Notes: generated by a model not told the origin, from the letters alone. Numbered from the stretch's first letter, positions 39,827 through 48,503 are shown. The stretch: 64,000 nucleotides of DNA from Nocardioides guangzhouensis (GCF_004519545.1 NZ_SDKM01000014.1:1-64000); one strand, 5' to 3'. Made by a program: numbers and translations.

Positions 39827-40092
39827 GGTTCCACCGCAAGACGGACCAGCCGCCTCCGTCCGGCACCGCGTCCGAGGCGGGCGACTACTCGTCCCGCCTG
39901 CACGACCTCGCCCCGATCCACCCGGACGACGACGGTCGCCCCACCGGCGAGGACCTGCACACCTACGACATGACCCCCGAGGGCTACGTCCAGCAGGTCG
40001 ACACACCCAACTGGCTCCGGAAGCACCGGCACCCGCATCGCGAGCGGTCGGGCGACCAGGAGCCCGATCCCCCGTCGGAGCCACAGGGCTAG
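39823..40092 (+). CDS. Hypothetical small hydrophilic protein
   Basis: An 89-residue, highly charged protein with no recognised domain. Central sequence DYSSRLHDLAPIHPDDD and DLHTYDMTPEGYVQQVDTP; His/Arg-rich C-terminus KHRHPHRERSGD. Likely cytoplasmic and partly disordered. GTG at 39823 overlaps the previous stop by GTGA, so three genes (acetyltransferase and two orphans) are translationally chained. Its stop shares CTAG with the convergent HAD gene. Confidence 0.55.
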   Translation: MRFHRKTDQPPPSGTASEAGDYSSRLHDLAPIHPDDDGRPTGEDLHTYDMTPEGYVQQVDTPNWLRKHRHPHRERSGDQEPDPPSEPQG

Positions 40093-40895
40093 TCGGGGCG
40101 CTCCTCGTCCTGCCGGCCCGCGAGGTCCACGAGCTCGGCGACCGAGTCGACCACCTTGGTCGGGCGGTACGGGAACGTCTCGACCTGGTCGGGCCGGGTC
40201 GAGCCGGTGGTCACCAGGATGGTGCGCAGGCCGGCCTCGAGGCCGCTGATGATGTCGGTGTCCATCCGGTCCCCGACCATCACCGTGGTCTCCGAGTGCG
40301 CCTCCAGCCGGTTGAGCGCGCTGCGCATCATCAGCGGGTTGGGCTTGCCGATGAAGTACGGCTTGCGGTTCGTCGCGGTGCTGATCAACGCCGCGACGGA
40401 TCCGGTCGCGGGCAGCTTGCCTGCCATGCTCGGGCCGCTGGCGTCCGGGTTGGTCGCGATGAACCGGGCTCCGGCGTCGATCAGCCGGATCGCGCGGGTG
40501 ATCGCCTCGAACGAGTAGGTCCGGGTCTCCCCCAGCACCACGTAGTCCGGGTCCCGGTCGGTCATCACGTAGCCGATGTCGTGCAGCGCGGTCGTCAGCC
40601 CGGCCTCGCCCACGACGTACGCCGTGCCGTGCGGTCGCTGGTCGTCGAGGAAGTCCGCGGTGGCCAGCGCCGAGGTCCAGATCGCCTCCTCCGGCACGTC
40701 GATGCCGCTGCCGAGCAGCCGGGCCCGGAGGTCACGTGGCGTGAAGATCGAGTTGTTCGTGAGGACCAGGAACTTCTTGCCCGAGGCCTTGAGCGCCTCG
40801 ATGAAGTCGGTGGCACCGTCGATCGGGTCCTCCTCGTGCACGAGGACGCCGTCCATGTCGGTCAGCCAGGTCTCGATGGGCCGCGCGATGTCCAT
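40089..40895 (-). CDS. HAD-IIA family phosphatase (NagD-like)
   Basis: A 268-residue haloacid dehalogenase phosphatase with a C2 cap. Asp13 (nucleophile) and Asp15 are in LTDMDGVLV; LTNNS (motif II), IGKPNPLMM (motif III Lys) and VGDRMDTDI (motif IV) follow in order. NagD-type enzymes dephosphorylate sugar phosphates or nucleotides. ATG at 40895 with CATGAT 6 nt upstream suggests a leaderless mRNA. Confidence 0.93.
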   Translation of the reverse strand: MDIARPIETWLTDMDGVLVHEEDPIDGATDFIEALKASGKKFLVLTNNSIFTPRDLRARLLGSGIDVPEEAIWTSALATADFLDDQRPHGTAYVVGEAGLTTALHDIGYVMTDRDPDYVVLGETRTYSFEAITRAIRLIDAGARFIATNPDASGPSMAGKLPATGSVAALISTATNRKPYFIGKPNPLMMRSALNRLEAHSETTVMVGDRMDTDIISGLEAGLRTILVTTGSTRPDQVETFPYRPTKVVDSVAELVDLAGRQDEERPD

Positions 40896-40901
40896 GGCCG
40901 C

Positions 40902-40907
40902 ATCATG
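40902..40907 (-). promoter_or_regulatory. Possible -10 (CATGAT) of leaderless HAD gene
   Basis: CATGAT on the minus strand, 6 nt before the ATG at 40895. Confidence 0.4.
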
Positions 40908-40952
40908 GCAGCCGGGCCGGGACACGGTGGCGCGGCCCGGCCCGGCCGCCGC

Positions 40953-41114
40953 TCAGACGCTCCAGCTGACGGACTCGGCCAGGTAGTCCGCACGCGCGCT
41001 CACGCCGTGCAGGTCCTGACGCTGGGTCATCAGGTCCGTCAGCCCTTTGCTCCGCTTGCTGATCTGCTCGAGTCGACGGTCCAGCTCGATCTCGCTCGGG
41101 TCGATGTGCTCCAT
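40953..41114 (-). CDS. Small hypothetical protein (53 aa)
   Basis: A 53-residue, mostly helical charged protein: MEHIDPSEIELDRRLEQISK, then LTDLMTQRQDLHGVSARADY. A GGAGGAGGGGGAGAG sequence directly upstream of ATG 41114 is a strong ribosome binding site. Family unknown. It lies 45 nt upstream of the HAD -10 on the same strand. Confidence 0.6.
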   Translation of the reverse strand: MEHIDPSEIELDRRLEQISKRSKGLTDLMTQRQDLHGVSARADYLAESVSWSV

Positions 41115-41232
41115 GCTCTCCCCCTCCTCCGAGGCCCGGTCCCTCCGGGCCACCTGTCCTAACACCACAAGAATGCACGACTTTCATGGCGGGACAATGT
41201 CGTACGGGTTACGCCCGGGTTGCCGCACTCCC

Positions 41233-41238
41233 TAATCT
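41233..41238 (+). promoter_or_regulatory. Predicted -10 (TAATCT) of leaderless dehydrogenase transcript
   Basis: TAATCT, 7 nt, then GTG at 41246. Confidence 0.6.
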
Positions 41239-41245
41239 CGTCTCC

Positions 41246-42160
41246 GTGAGCGATCCCCTGGTCTGGCTGCCCTTCGACCCGGCCCTGCTCGGCGACCCGC
41301 CGGGGGGCCTGCGCTACGAGGTGGTCGACCCCACCGCGCACGTCCCGGGCTCCGTCGAGGACGTCCGTTTCTACGTCACGCCGTACGCCGTCGGGCCGGG
41401 GGTGGCCGACGTCCTCCCGCGGATGAGCCGGCTCGAGGTCGTGCAGACCCTGTCCGCCGGCGTCGACAACGTCCGCGGCCGGGTGCCCGACGGGGTCACG
41501 CTGTGCAACGGCCGCGGCATCCACGACACCTCGACCGCCGAGCTCACCCTCACGCTGATCCTGGCGTCGCTGCGCGGGATCCCGCAGTTCGTGCGGGCCC
41601 AGGACCGCGGCTCGTGGGAGTTCGCCTGGCGGCCGGCGCTGGCGGACAAGCGGGTGCTGCTGGTCGGGTACGGCGCGATCGGGGCCGCGATCGAGGCCCG
41701 GCTCCGGCCGTTCGAGGCCGAGGTGGTCCCGGTGGCGCGCCGGGCCCGGGACGGCGTGCACGCGATCGACGAACTGCCCGACCTGCTCCCGGACGCCGAC
41801 GTGGTGGTGCTGGTCCTGCCGCTGACCGACGCCACCCGCGGCCTGGTCGACGCCACGTTCCTGGGCCGGATGAAGCACGGCGCGCTGCTGGTCAACGTCG
41901 CCCGCGGCGCCGTCGTGGTGACCGACGACCTGGTCGCGGCCCTGCACGCCGGGCGGATCACCGCGGCGGTCGACGTCACCGAGGAGGAGCCACTGCCTGC
42001 CAGACACCCACTCTGGGACGCGCCTGGGCTGCTCGTCTCTCCGCACGTCGGGGGCGCCTCCAGCGCCATGTGGCCGCGTGCGCACCGGCTGGTCCGCGAC
42101 CAGCTGCACCGGTACGCCGGCCGGGAGCCGCTGGCCAACGTCATGAGCGGCGACTACTGA
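41246..42160 (+). CDS. D-isomer specific 2-hydroxyacid dehydrogenase
   Basis: A 304-residue NAD-dependent oxidoreductase. The Rossmann motif VGYGAIGAAIEARL is near residue 136; catalytic Arg in NVARGAVVV, Glu in VTEEEPLPARHPLW and His in SPHVGGASS complete the Arg-Glu-His set. It interconverts a 2-hydroxyacid and a 2-oxoacid; the substrate is unknown. GTG at 41246 is supported by the leaderless-type -10. Confidence 0.92.
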   Translation: MSDPLVWLPFDPALLGDPPGGLRYEVVDPTAHVPGSVEDVRFYVTPYAVGPGVADVLPRMSRLEVVQTLSAGVDNVRGRVPDGVTLCNGRGIHDTSTAELTLTLILASLRGIPQFVRAQDRGSWEFAWRPALADKRVLLVGYGAIGAAIEARLRPFEAEVVPVARRARDGVHAIDELPDLLPDADVVVLVLPLTDATRGLVDATFLGRMKHGALLVNVARGAVVVTDDLVAALHAGRITAAVDVTEEEPLPARHPLWDAPGLLVSPHVGGASSAMWPRAHRLVRDQLHRYAGREPLANVMSGDY

Positions 42161-42209
42161 CCCACCCCGGGCTCTGCCCGAGGGGTAGGCCGAGCCAGGC
42201 CTGCGGACC

Positions 42210-42215
42210 TACAGT
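42210..42215 (+). promoter_or_regulatory. Predicted -10 (TACAGT) of leaderless MEDS-STAS transcript
   Basis: TACAGT, 6 nt, then ATG at 42222. Confidence 0.6.
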
Positions 42216-42221
42216 GACCCC

Positions 42222-43085
42222 ATGGGTCCGGGCTCCCAGCACTCATCGGTCGACCTCGGCTCGCTCGAGCCGGGCACGCACCTGTGCGCGTTCCACCGCG
42301 ACGACGGCCAGCTGGTGCGGTCGTCGAGCACGTTCGTCGGCCAGGCCCTGGCCGCGGGCGACCAGCTCCTGTACGTCGCTTCCGACGACCAGGTCGACGG
42401 TCTGCTGGCCGCGCTCGCCGACGACGTACCGGTCGACGACGCGCTGGCGAGCGGGCAGCTGCTGGTCCGGTCGTTCGCCGACGCCTACGGCACCCGGCGG
42501 CCCGGCGACCTCGTCGCGATCGCGGACGGTTTCCGGGCCGCCGCCGAGCGCTCCCGCGAGGACGGGTTCCCGGCGCTGCGCGTGGCCGCCCGGATGGACG
42601 GGCTCGTCGACCTGCTCGGCTCCCCCGCCGAGGTCCTGCGCTGGGAGCGGGCGTCGACGGCGCTGCAGCGCGAGATCGGGGTCAGCTCGGTCTGCCACTA
42701 CGACCTGCGCCTGACCGACGACGAGCTGGTGGGGCTGCTGGTCGGCGAGCACGACGGGCTCTCACCGGAACAGGCGGATGCACCTCTCGCCACGTTCGTC
42801 CCGGTCGGCGACCCGTGGGGGCTCCGGGTGCTCGGCGAGGTCGACCTCTCGAACCGCGACGCGCTGGTGCGGGTGCTGCGGTCGCGGGCCGTGGTCGCCC
42901 CGCGCCTGCGCGTCGACCTGGCCGGGATGACGTTCGCGGACGTCGGCACGCTCACCCGGCTGCACGGCGTCGCGGCCGGCCTCCCCGGTGACGGGTGGTT
43001 GGTGCTGGGCGACGCCCCGCCCGTCGTACGACGGGCCCTGGCCGTCGCCGGCCTCGGGCACGAGCGGATGAGGCTCGAGCCATGA
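42222..43085 (+). CDS. MEDS-domain plus STAS-domain regulatory protein
   Basis: A 287-residue cytoplasmic protein. Residues about 15-185 match the MEDS (DcmR-type sensory) domain: GTHLCAFHRDDGQLVRSSS, AGDQLLYVASDD, and VCHYDLRLTDDE. Residues about 200-285 are a STAS (anti-sigma antagonist) domain: VLGEVDLSNRDAL and RLRVDLAGMTFADVGTLTRL; the position usually holding the phosphorylated Ser has Asp-Val-Gly here. It overlaps by ATGA with a MEDS-ATPase gene, suggesting a partner-switching pair that controls an anti-sigma or sigma factor. Confidence 0.85.
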   Translation: MGPGSQHSSVDLGSLEPGTHLCAFHRDDGQLVRSSSTFVGQALAAGDQLLYVASDDQVDGLLAALADDVPVDDALASGQLLVRSFADAYGTRRPGDLVAIADGFRAAAERSREDGFPALRVAARMDGLVDLLGSPAEVLRWERASTALQREIGVSSVCHYDLRLTDDELVGLLVGEHDGLSPEQADAPLATFVPVGDPWGLRVLGEVDLSNRDALVRVLRSRAVVAPRLRVDLAGMTFADVGTLTRLHGVAAGLPGDGWLVLGDAPPVVRRALAVAGLGHERMRLEP

Positions 43086-44029
43086 CCGCCGCCCTCACCA
43101 CGACGACCGCGCCCGCCACCCACTCGGCGCTGGTCTACGACGACCCCGACCAGTACGCGCGCGAGGTCGGCGGGTTCCTCCGCGACGGCCTGGCCTGCGG
43201 TCACCGTGCCCTGGTGATCGCACCGTCCGACCGGATCGCCCGGCTCCGTGCCCATCTCGGCGCCGAGGCGGACCCCGTGACCTTCGTCGACGACAGCATC
43301 GGCTACGCGCCCCAGTGGAACTGCTACCGGGTGCTCCTCGACTTCGCGGCCAAGGCGCCGGGCGTGCGCTGCTGCGTGGTCGCCGAGCAGCGGCTCGCCA
43401 CCCGCGTCCCCGCCGAGGTGCTCGACTACCGACGGCTCGAGGCCGCGATCAACCTGGTCTTCGCCGCGCACCCCGTCGACCTTCTCTGCCCCTACGACGG
43501 GGCCGGTCTGGCCGACGACCTGCTCGAGATCGGGCTCCGCAACCACGGGGTGCTGCTGGAGGACGGCGACCCGTGCGCCAACGACCACTTCCACGACCCG
43601 CTGGTCTCGCTGACCGCGCTCGCGGCCGTCGTACCGCCACCCGCCGGGGCCGCCACCCTCGACTGCCGGCAGCCCGCCGACGTCGCGGCGGCCCGGGGTC
43701 TCGTCCGCTCCTCCGGTGTCGCCGCCGGACTGGACCCCGACACCGTCGACGACGTCTCGCTCGCGGTGACCGAGGTGCTCACCAACGCGCTCGTGCACGG
43801 CGCACCACCGGCCCGCCTCCACCTGTACGACGCGGGGCCGACCTGGGTGTGCCACGTGCACGACGGCGGACGCGGACCGATGGACCCGCTGGCGGGGCTG
43901 CTGCCGCCGGTGGAGCCTGCCGACCACGGCTACGGCCTGTGGCTGGCCCGGCAGCTGTGCACGGCCGTGGACGTGGGCGCCGACCGGACCGGCACCCACG
44001 TGCGGCTGCACGCGCGCACCACCCGCTGA
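43082..44029 (+). CDS. MEDS-domain anti-sigma regulatory ATPase (RsbA-like)
   Basis: A 315-residue protein: a MEDS domain (about 12-175, THSALVYDDPDQYAREVGGF, VVAEQRLATRVPAEVL, LCPYDGAG) followed by a GHKL ATPase domain (about 195-310) with TEVLTNALVHG (N box) and HGYGLWLARQL (G2 box). There is no HisKA domain, so it acts as an anti-sigma-type kinase rather than a classical sensor kinase. ATG at 43082 overlaps the MEDS-STAS stop, making the two a coupled pair with matching sensory domains. Confidence 0.88.
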   Translation: MTAALTTTTAPATHSALVYDDPDQYAREVGGFLRDGLACGHRALVIAPSDRIARLRAHLGAEADPVTFVDDSIGYAPQWNCYRVLLDFAAKAPGVRCCVVAEQRLATRVPAEVLDYRRLEAAINLVFAAHPVDLLCPYDGAGLADDLLEIGLRNHGVLLEDGDPCANDHFHDPLVSLTALAAVVPPPAGAATLDCRQPADVAAARGLVRSSGVAAGLDPDTVDDVSLAVTEVLTNALVHGAPPARLHLYDAGPTWVCHVHDGGRGPMDPLAGLLPPVEPADHGYGLWLARQLCTAVDVGADRTGTHVRLHARTTR

Positions 44030-44035
44030 CCTCGC

Positions 44036-44041
44036 TACGCT
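44036..44041 (+). promoter_or_regulatory. Predicted -10 (TACGCT) of leaderless glycosidase-like transcript
   Basis: TACGCT, 6 nt, then ATG at 44048. Confidence 0.6.
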
Positions 44042-44047
44042 GCCGGC

Positions 44048-45016
44048 ATGCTGCGGCTGGAGGACGACTGGGTCTGGGACAGCTGGATCGCCGACGACGG
44101 CGACCTCTACCACCTCTACTACCTCCGGGCGCCCCGCTCGCTGGGCGACGCCGGCCTCCGGCACACGAACGCGACCATCGGCCACGCCACCTCGCCGGAC
44201 CTGGTCAGCTGGGAGGTGCAGCCGGAGGCGCTGGCCCCCGACCCGGACGGCTGGGACGACCTCGCGCTGTGGACCGGGTCGGTGGTGCGCGACGACGACG
44301 GCCTGTGGCGGATGTACTACACCGCGATCAACACCCGCCGCGGTCACGTCCTGAAGGACCAGCGGGTCGGGATGGTGGTCTCCGACGACCTCACCTCGTG
44401 GCGGCGGGTCCTGGACGGGCCCGTGCTCGACGTCGACACCCGCTGGTACAAGTCCCTCGACGAGGACCCGTCCGCGAGCGAGACGTGGCGCGACCCGCTG
44501 GTCTTCCGCGACCCCGACGGCGACGGCTGGCACATGCTGGTGTGCGCGCGGGCGGCCGGTGCCGCAGCCAACGACGACGGCGTCCTGGCCCATGCCCGCA
44601 GCCGGGACCTGGTCACCTGGGAGTGCGGGCCGCCGCTGTGCGAGCCCGGCGCCGGTTTCGGACAGCTCGAGGTGGCCCAGGTCCAGCAGGTCGACGGCCA
44701 GTGGGTGCTGGTGTTCACCTGTCATCCGCAGGAGATGACCGCCGAGCGCCGGGAGCGCACGGGCGACTTCTGCACCTGGTCGGTGCCCGGCGACTCGATG
44801 TTCGGGCCGTGGGACATCGACCGGGCCCGGCCGTTCCTCGCCGAGCCCGACCTCTTCGCGGCGCCGCTGGTGCGCCGTCGCGACGGCGGCTGGGCGCTGG
44901 TCGGGTTCCGGAACACCGAGCCCAAGGGGGTGCTGGCCTTCGAGATCATGGACCCGATCCCCGTCGTGCTCGAGGACGGCTACCTGCAGGCGGACCCGTC
45001 GTACGTCGCCCGATGA
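44048..45016 (+). CDS. GH32/GH43-like five-bladed beta-propeller glycosidase
   Basis: A 322-residue protein without signal peptide. WVWDSWIADDGDLYHLYYL near the start fits the nucleophile region, ETWRDPLVFRDPDGDG holds the RDP motif (transition-state stabiliser), and FGQLEVAQVQQ offers the acid/base Glu. These place it among furanosidases of clans GH-F/GH-J; sucrose or fructan hydrolysis is possible but not certain. No secretion signal, so it would act in the cytoplasm. Its stop overlaps an in-frame ATG of the next gene. Confidence 0.8.
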   Translation: MLRLEDDWVWDSWIADDGDLYHLYYLRAPRSLGDAGLRHTNATIGHATSPDLVSWEVQPEALAPDPDGWDDLALWTGSVVRDDDGLWRMYYTAINTRRGHVLKDQRVGMVVSDDLTSWRRVLDGPVLDVDTRWYKSLDEDPSASETWRDPLVFRDPDGDGWHMLVCARAAGAAANDDGVLAHARSRDLVTWECGPPLCEPGAGFGQLEVAQVQQVDGQWVLVFTCHPQEMTAERRERTGDFCTWSVPGDSMFGPWDIDRARPFLAEPDLFAAPLVRRRDGGWALVGFRNTEPKGVLAFEIMDPIPVVLEDGYLQADPSYVAR

Positions 45017-45069
45017 CCGCGGCGAAATCCGGTTTCGCAGCGCGCCGTCGATCCGGAAGACTCCGCCAC

Positions 45070-45549
45070 ATGTCCTCCTCTCCTGACGCCCTCACCACTC
45101 CCCGACTCCGGACCGCCCGCGTGACCCGGATCGAGGAACACCGCTGCGACGTGTGGAGCGAGGACGGGAACGGCTCGGTCGGTTTCGCGCCGATGTTCCC
45201 CACCCCGCGCGTCGAGCGGGTGTCTCCCGGTCACCTGGTCGCGATCGCCACCGGTCCGGGCGGCGCCGACGTCGTGGTGTGGCGGTGGTTCGACGCGGTC
45301 GTGCTGGGCACGGGGAGCGACGGCTCCGTCCGGCTGTGGGAGCCGGCGCACGGCGAGGTCGTCGCCCGCACGCGACCGTCGTACCGGTCCCAGGAGCCGG
45401 GGTCGCGCGTGTGGGCGTCCGCCGGACTCCCTGGAGCGGACTGGTGGGTCGCCGACAGCGCCCCGCACGGTGCCGACGTCGAGCTGGACGAGGTCCGGGC
45501 CCTGTACGCCGACAACGACCTGTGGGCCTCGGCGTTCGAGCCCGCGTGA
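45070..45549 (+). CDS. Hypothetical protein (159 aa)
   Basis: No recognised family. The protein looks beta-rich: RTARVTRIEEHRCDVWSED, PGHLVAIATGPGG, VVVWRWFDAVVLG, VRLWEPAHGEVVART. A DUF402- or RNA-binding-like fold is possible but unsupported. ATG at 45070 is used; ATG at 45013, overlapping the previous stop as ATGA, would add 19 Arg-rich residues. It converges with the LuxR-family regulator gene. Confidence 0.6.
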   Translation: MSSSPDALTTPRLRTARVTRIEEHRCDVWSEDGNGSVGFAPMFPTPRVERVSPGHLVAIATGPGGADVVVWRWFDAVVLGTGSDGSVRLWEPAHGEVVARTRPSYRSQEPGSRVWASAGLPGADWWVADSAPHGADVELDEVRALYADNDLWASAFEPA

Positions 45550-45595
45550 CGCAGGAGGGCACGAGGCGTCTCCCAGGACCGAGCCCAGACCGAGC

Positions 45596-48205
45596 TCAGA
45601 CCAGCCCGAGCTCCTCGGCGCGGACCATCACCGCACGGCGGTTGGACAGGCCCATCTTGGCCAGCACCGCGGAGACGTGGTGGTCGGCGGTCTTCGGCGA
45701 GATGTAGAGCCGCGCCGCGATCTCGGCGTTGGTGAAGCCGCGGGCGACCAGCCGGGCCACGTCGAGCTGCCGGTTGGTCAGGCCCGAGGGGTTGGCCCGG
45801 GTGCTCTCGCGCGGTCGCGGCGGGACCTGGCCGACACCGTCGGCGCGGAGCACGACGCGCTGCCGGTCCGCGGTCGCGCCGGCTCCGAGCTGGTCGAGCA
45901 TCTCCACCGCGCGGGTGCGGTGCGCGGGGTCCGTCGAGTCGCCGAGCGCCATCGCCGCGTTGAACGAGTCACCGGCCCGCTGCCACCACGACGCCGCCTC
46001 CTCGGCCCGACCCTCGGCGGACATCCGGAACGGCTCGGCAACCTGCGCCGGCCAGGCGTCGAGCAAGCCCAGCCGGACCAGCCAGGCCGCGAGGTCGCCC
46101 ACGCCCCACTCCATCCCGGTGGTGTCCGCGGCGCGGGCGACCTCGCGGACCGCGTCCTCGGTGACGCGCGGATCCGTCTCCCCCGTCATCCACATCGACT
46201 CCGCCAGCGCCGAGAGCACCGGCAGCCGGCGCATCGGCTCGTCGATCTCGGAGGCGAGCTCCCACGCCGTGTCGAGCTGCCGGCGGGGCGGGGTGCCGCC
46301 CTCCCGCAGCGGCACGAGCGCGGCGACCAGCTGCGGCCACAGCCGGGCCACCGGCATCCCCTCACGCTCCAGCACGTCCTCGGCGTCCTCGAGCGCCGCG
46401 CCCCAGTGACCCTGCGCGAAGTGCAGGCGGGAGCGGACCGCCGTCTGCCAGTGCCGGCAGATCGGGATGTCGCGCTCCACCGTGAACGGCAGCGACGCGT
46501 CGAGCACCTGCTCCGCGGCCCGGAGGCGGCGCTGCTCGACGTCGAGGCTGGCCAGCTGGGAGTAGCCGGTCGAGGCCAGCTCGTCCCACCCGTGAGCCCG
46601 AGCCGCCTCCACCTGGTCGGTGAGGCGACCACGGGCGGTCACGTCGCCCTCCACCAGCGCGGTCAGGGACCGGACCAGGTCGGTGCGCAGCGCGAGCTGG
46701 GCGTGGTCGCCGGTGGCGGCGACCCGGGCCGCGTCGTCGAGCCCGCGCCGGGCCCGGTCGACGTCGTTGCGCATGTACGCGAGGAAGGCCCGCGTCGCCC
46801 AGGCGGTTCCCTGAGCCGGGTCCGCCGCCGCGCCCGTGGGCGGGCCGGTGCCGGTGCCCCTCCCGATCTCGGCCGCGATGTCCGCCGCCCGATCGACCAG
46901 TGCCTCGGCCCGGTGGCGCCGGGCGTTGTAGTACTCGTAGACCGCACAGGTCTCGTGCGCCGCGGCCAGGCCCACGTCGGAGCCGGCGTCCCGCCACAGC
47001 GGGAAGGTGGCGCGGACGGTCTCGATGGCCTCGGTCAGCCGGCTGGTCATGTACTGCTCGAAGCTGAGCCGCAGGAGCAGCTCGGCACGCTCCGCGGGTG
47101 GCGCATCGTCGAGGTGGTCGAGCGCGGTGCGGAAGAAGTCCGCTGCCTCGGTGTGGGACCCGGCCCGGATCGCCTCCTCGGCCGCGGCCCGGGCGTAGCG
47201 GACGGCCCGGTCGGCGTCGCGCGCGGCGACCGCGTGGTGGGTGAGGACCGCAGGCTCCGTCGTACCGATCCGCTCCAGCCCGTCGAGGACCCGGGCGTGC
47301 AGGCGGGGGGCGCCGCCGCCCGGGATGGTGCTCTCGAGCGCCTGCCGGGCCAGCTCGTGACGGAACACCAGGCCGCCCCGGGCGCGGTCGAGGAGGCCGG
47401 TCGCCTCCAGCCGGCGCAGCGTGGGCAGGTCGACACCGAGCGCGGGCAGCACCCGGTCGTCGAGGCGGTCGGGGGCGGTGGCGACCAGCTGCAGCACCTC
47501 GAGGTCCTCGGGGTCGACGTCCACGGTGCGCGCCAGGACGGCGTCGCGCACCGACACCGGCAGCGGCCGGCCCGGGTCCTTGGCGACCTCGGTGACGAAG
47601 AACGGGTTCCCGCCGGTGATCGCGTGCACCTTGTCGGCGTCCAGGCCCGTGCCGGCGACGAGCTGGCCGACCCCGGCGACCGAGAGCGGCGACAGGTGGA
47701 GCGTGGTCAGGCCGTCGAGCCGGGCCAGGTCGCCGAGCAGGGGACGCACCGGGTGCCGGAGGCCGATCTCGTGGTCGCGGTAGCTGACCAGCAGCGCGAG
47801 CGGCATCGACCCGACCCGACGAGCGAGGAACCGGAGCACGTCGACGGAGGCCGCGTCGACCCAGTGCAGGTCCTCCACGACGAGCACGGTCGGCCGGGTC
47901 CGGAGAGCGTCGTAGAGCTCGTCGCAGACGTGGGCCAGCGAGGCGCCCTCGCCGTGCAGCAGCGGGCCGAACCCGGCCTCCCCCGCGACGTCGCGGAACG
48001 GTCCCAGCGGCCGCGGGGTGCGGAGCGGGTCGCAGCCGCCGCGCAGGACCCGCAGCCCGTCAGCGGCGTACGTCGACCCGAGCAGCGCGGACTTGCCGGC
48101 ACCGGCGTCGCCGACCACCGCCACACCGGCACCCTGTCCGGCGGCAGCGGACACGAGCGCGGCGCCGATCACGCCGCGCTCGTGGTCCCGCTCCAGGAGG
48201 TCCAC
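45596..48205 (-). CDS. LuxR-family ATP-binding regulator (LAL/MalT-like)
   Basis: An 869-residue regulator. Walker A VVGDAGAGKSAL is at about 31-41 and Walker B VLVVEDLHWVDA near 110. A long helical, TPR-like middle (about 330-790) follows, and a C-terminal LuxR helix-turn-helix (about 805-869) has LTNRQLDVARLVARGFTNAE and SPKTADHHVSAVLAKMGLSN. LAL proteins are ATP-dependent activators, often of catabolic or secondary metabolite genes; no target is evident here. GTG at 48205 follows a -10 (TACGCT) by 6 nt, implying a leaderless mRNA; longer open frames upstream run through other genes. Confidence 0.9.
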   Translation of the reverse strand: MDLLERDHERGVIGAALVSAAAGQGAGVAVVGDAGAGKSALLGSTYAADGLRVLRGGCDPLRTPRPLGPFRDVAGEAGFGPLLHGEGASLAHVCDELYDALRTRPTVLVVEDLHWVDAASVDVLRFLARRVGSMPLALLVSYRDHEIGLRHPVRPLLGDLARLDGLTTLHLSPLSVAGVGQLVAGTGLDADKVHAITGGNPFFVTEVAKDPGRPLPVSVRDAVLARTVDVDPEDLEVLQLVATAPDRLDDRVLPALGVDLPTLRRLEATGLLDRARGGLVFRHELARQALESTIPGGGAPRLHARVLDGLERIGTTEPAVLTHHAVAARDADRAVRYARAAAEEAIRAGSHTEAADFFRTALDHLDDAPPAERAELLLRLSFEQYMTSRLTEAIETVRATFPLWRDAGSDVGLAAAHETCAVYEYYNARRHRAEALVDRAADIAAEIGRGTGTGPPTGAAADPAQGTAWATRAFLAYMRNDVDRARRGLDDAARVAATGDHAQLALRTDLVRSLTALVEGDVTARGRLTDQVEAARAHGWDELASTGYSQLASLDVEQRRLRAAEQVLDASLPFTVERDIPICRHWQTAVRSRLHFAQGHWGAALEDAEDVLEREGMPVARLWPQLVAALVPLREGGTPPRRQLDTAWELASEIDEPMRRLPVLSALAESMWMTGETDPRVTEDAVREVARAADTTGMEWGVGDLAAWLVRLGLLDAWPAQVAEPFRMSAEGRAEEAASWWQRAGDSFNAAMALGDSTDPAHRTRAVEMLDQLGAGATADRQRVVLRADGVGQVPPRPRESTRANPSGLTNRQLDVARLVARGFTNAEIAARLYISPKTADHHVSAVLAKMGLSNRRAVMVRAEELGLV

Positions 48206-48209
48206 CCGC

Positions 48210-48503
48210 TCAGCGTACGGCGACCGCGACCGACGTGGCCGTGTGCGGACCGAAGTCCGTGGCCACCTCGGTGACCCGGTTCGCCGGGAAGCCCCCGCGG
48301 CGGGCGTGCTCCCGGACGGTCTCCTCGTCCTCGGCCACGTGCACGCAGTAGAGCTTGTCGCCGGCGACGTAGCTCTGCACCCAGTGGTAGGGGACCCCCA
48401 GCGAGGCGGCGGCCGCGTTGGACGTCGAGGCGATCCCGGCCAGCTGCTCCTGGGTGAGCTCGCTCGCCCCCTCGATCTCGCGTTCGATGATGAAACGACG
48501 CAT
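48210..48503 (-). CDS. DUF4242 family protein (SCO4226 nickel-binding-like)
   Basis: A 97-residue ferredoxin-like-fold protein: MRRFIIEREIEGASELTQEQ, VPYHWVQSYVAGDKLYCVHV and EETVREHARRGGFPANRVTE are the family signatures. The Streptomyces homologue SCO4226 was reported to bind nickel. AAGGAG lies 5 nt before the ATG at 48503. Its last codons overlap the predicted promoter of the LuxR-family gene downstream. Confidence 0.85.
   Translation of the reverse strand: MRRFIIEREIEGASELTQEQLAGIASTSNAAAASLGVPYHWVQSYVAGDKLYCVHVAEDEETVREHARRGGFPANRVTEVATDFGPHTATSVAVAVR
48212..48217 (-). promoter_or_regulatory. Predicted -10 (TACGCT) of leaderless LAL regulator transcript
   Basis: TACGCT on the minus strand, 6 nt before GTG at 48205, inside the 3' end of the DUF4242 gene. 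Confidence 0.6.

Noticed and set aside
45470-48274. 934-codon plus-strand frame across the LAL regulator
   Set aside because: Shadow of the regulator, whose ATPase and HTH motifs fix the minus strand.
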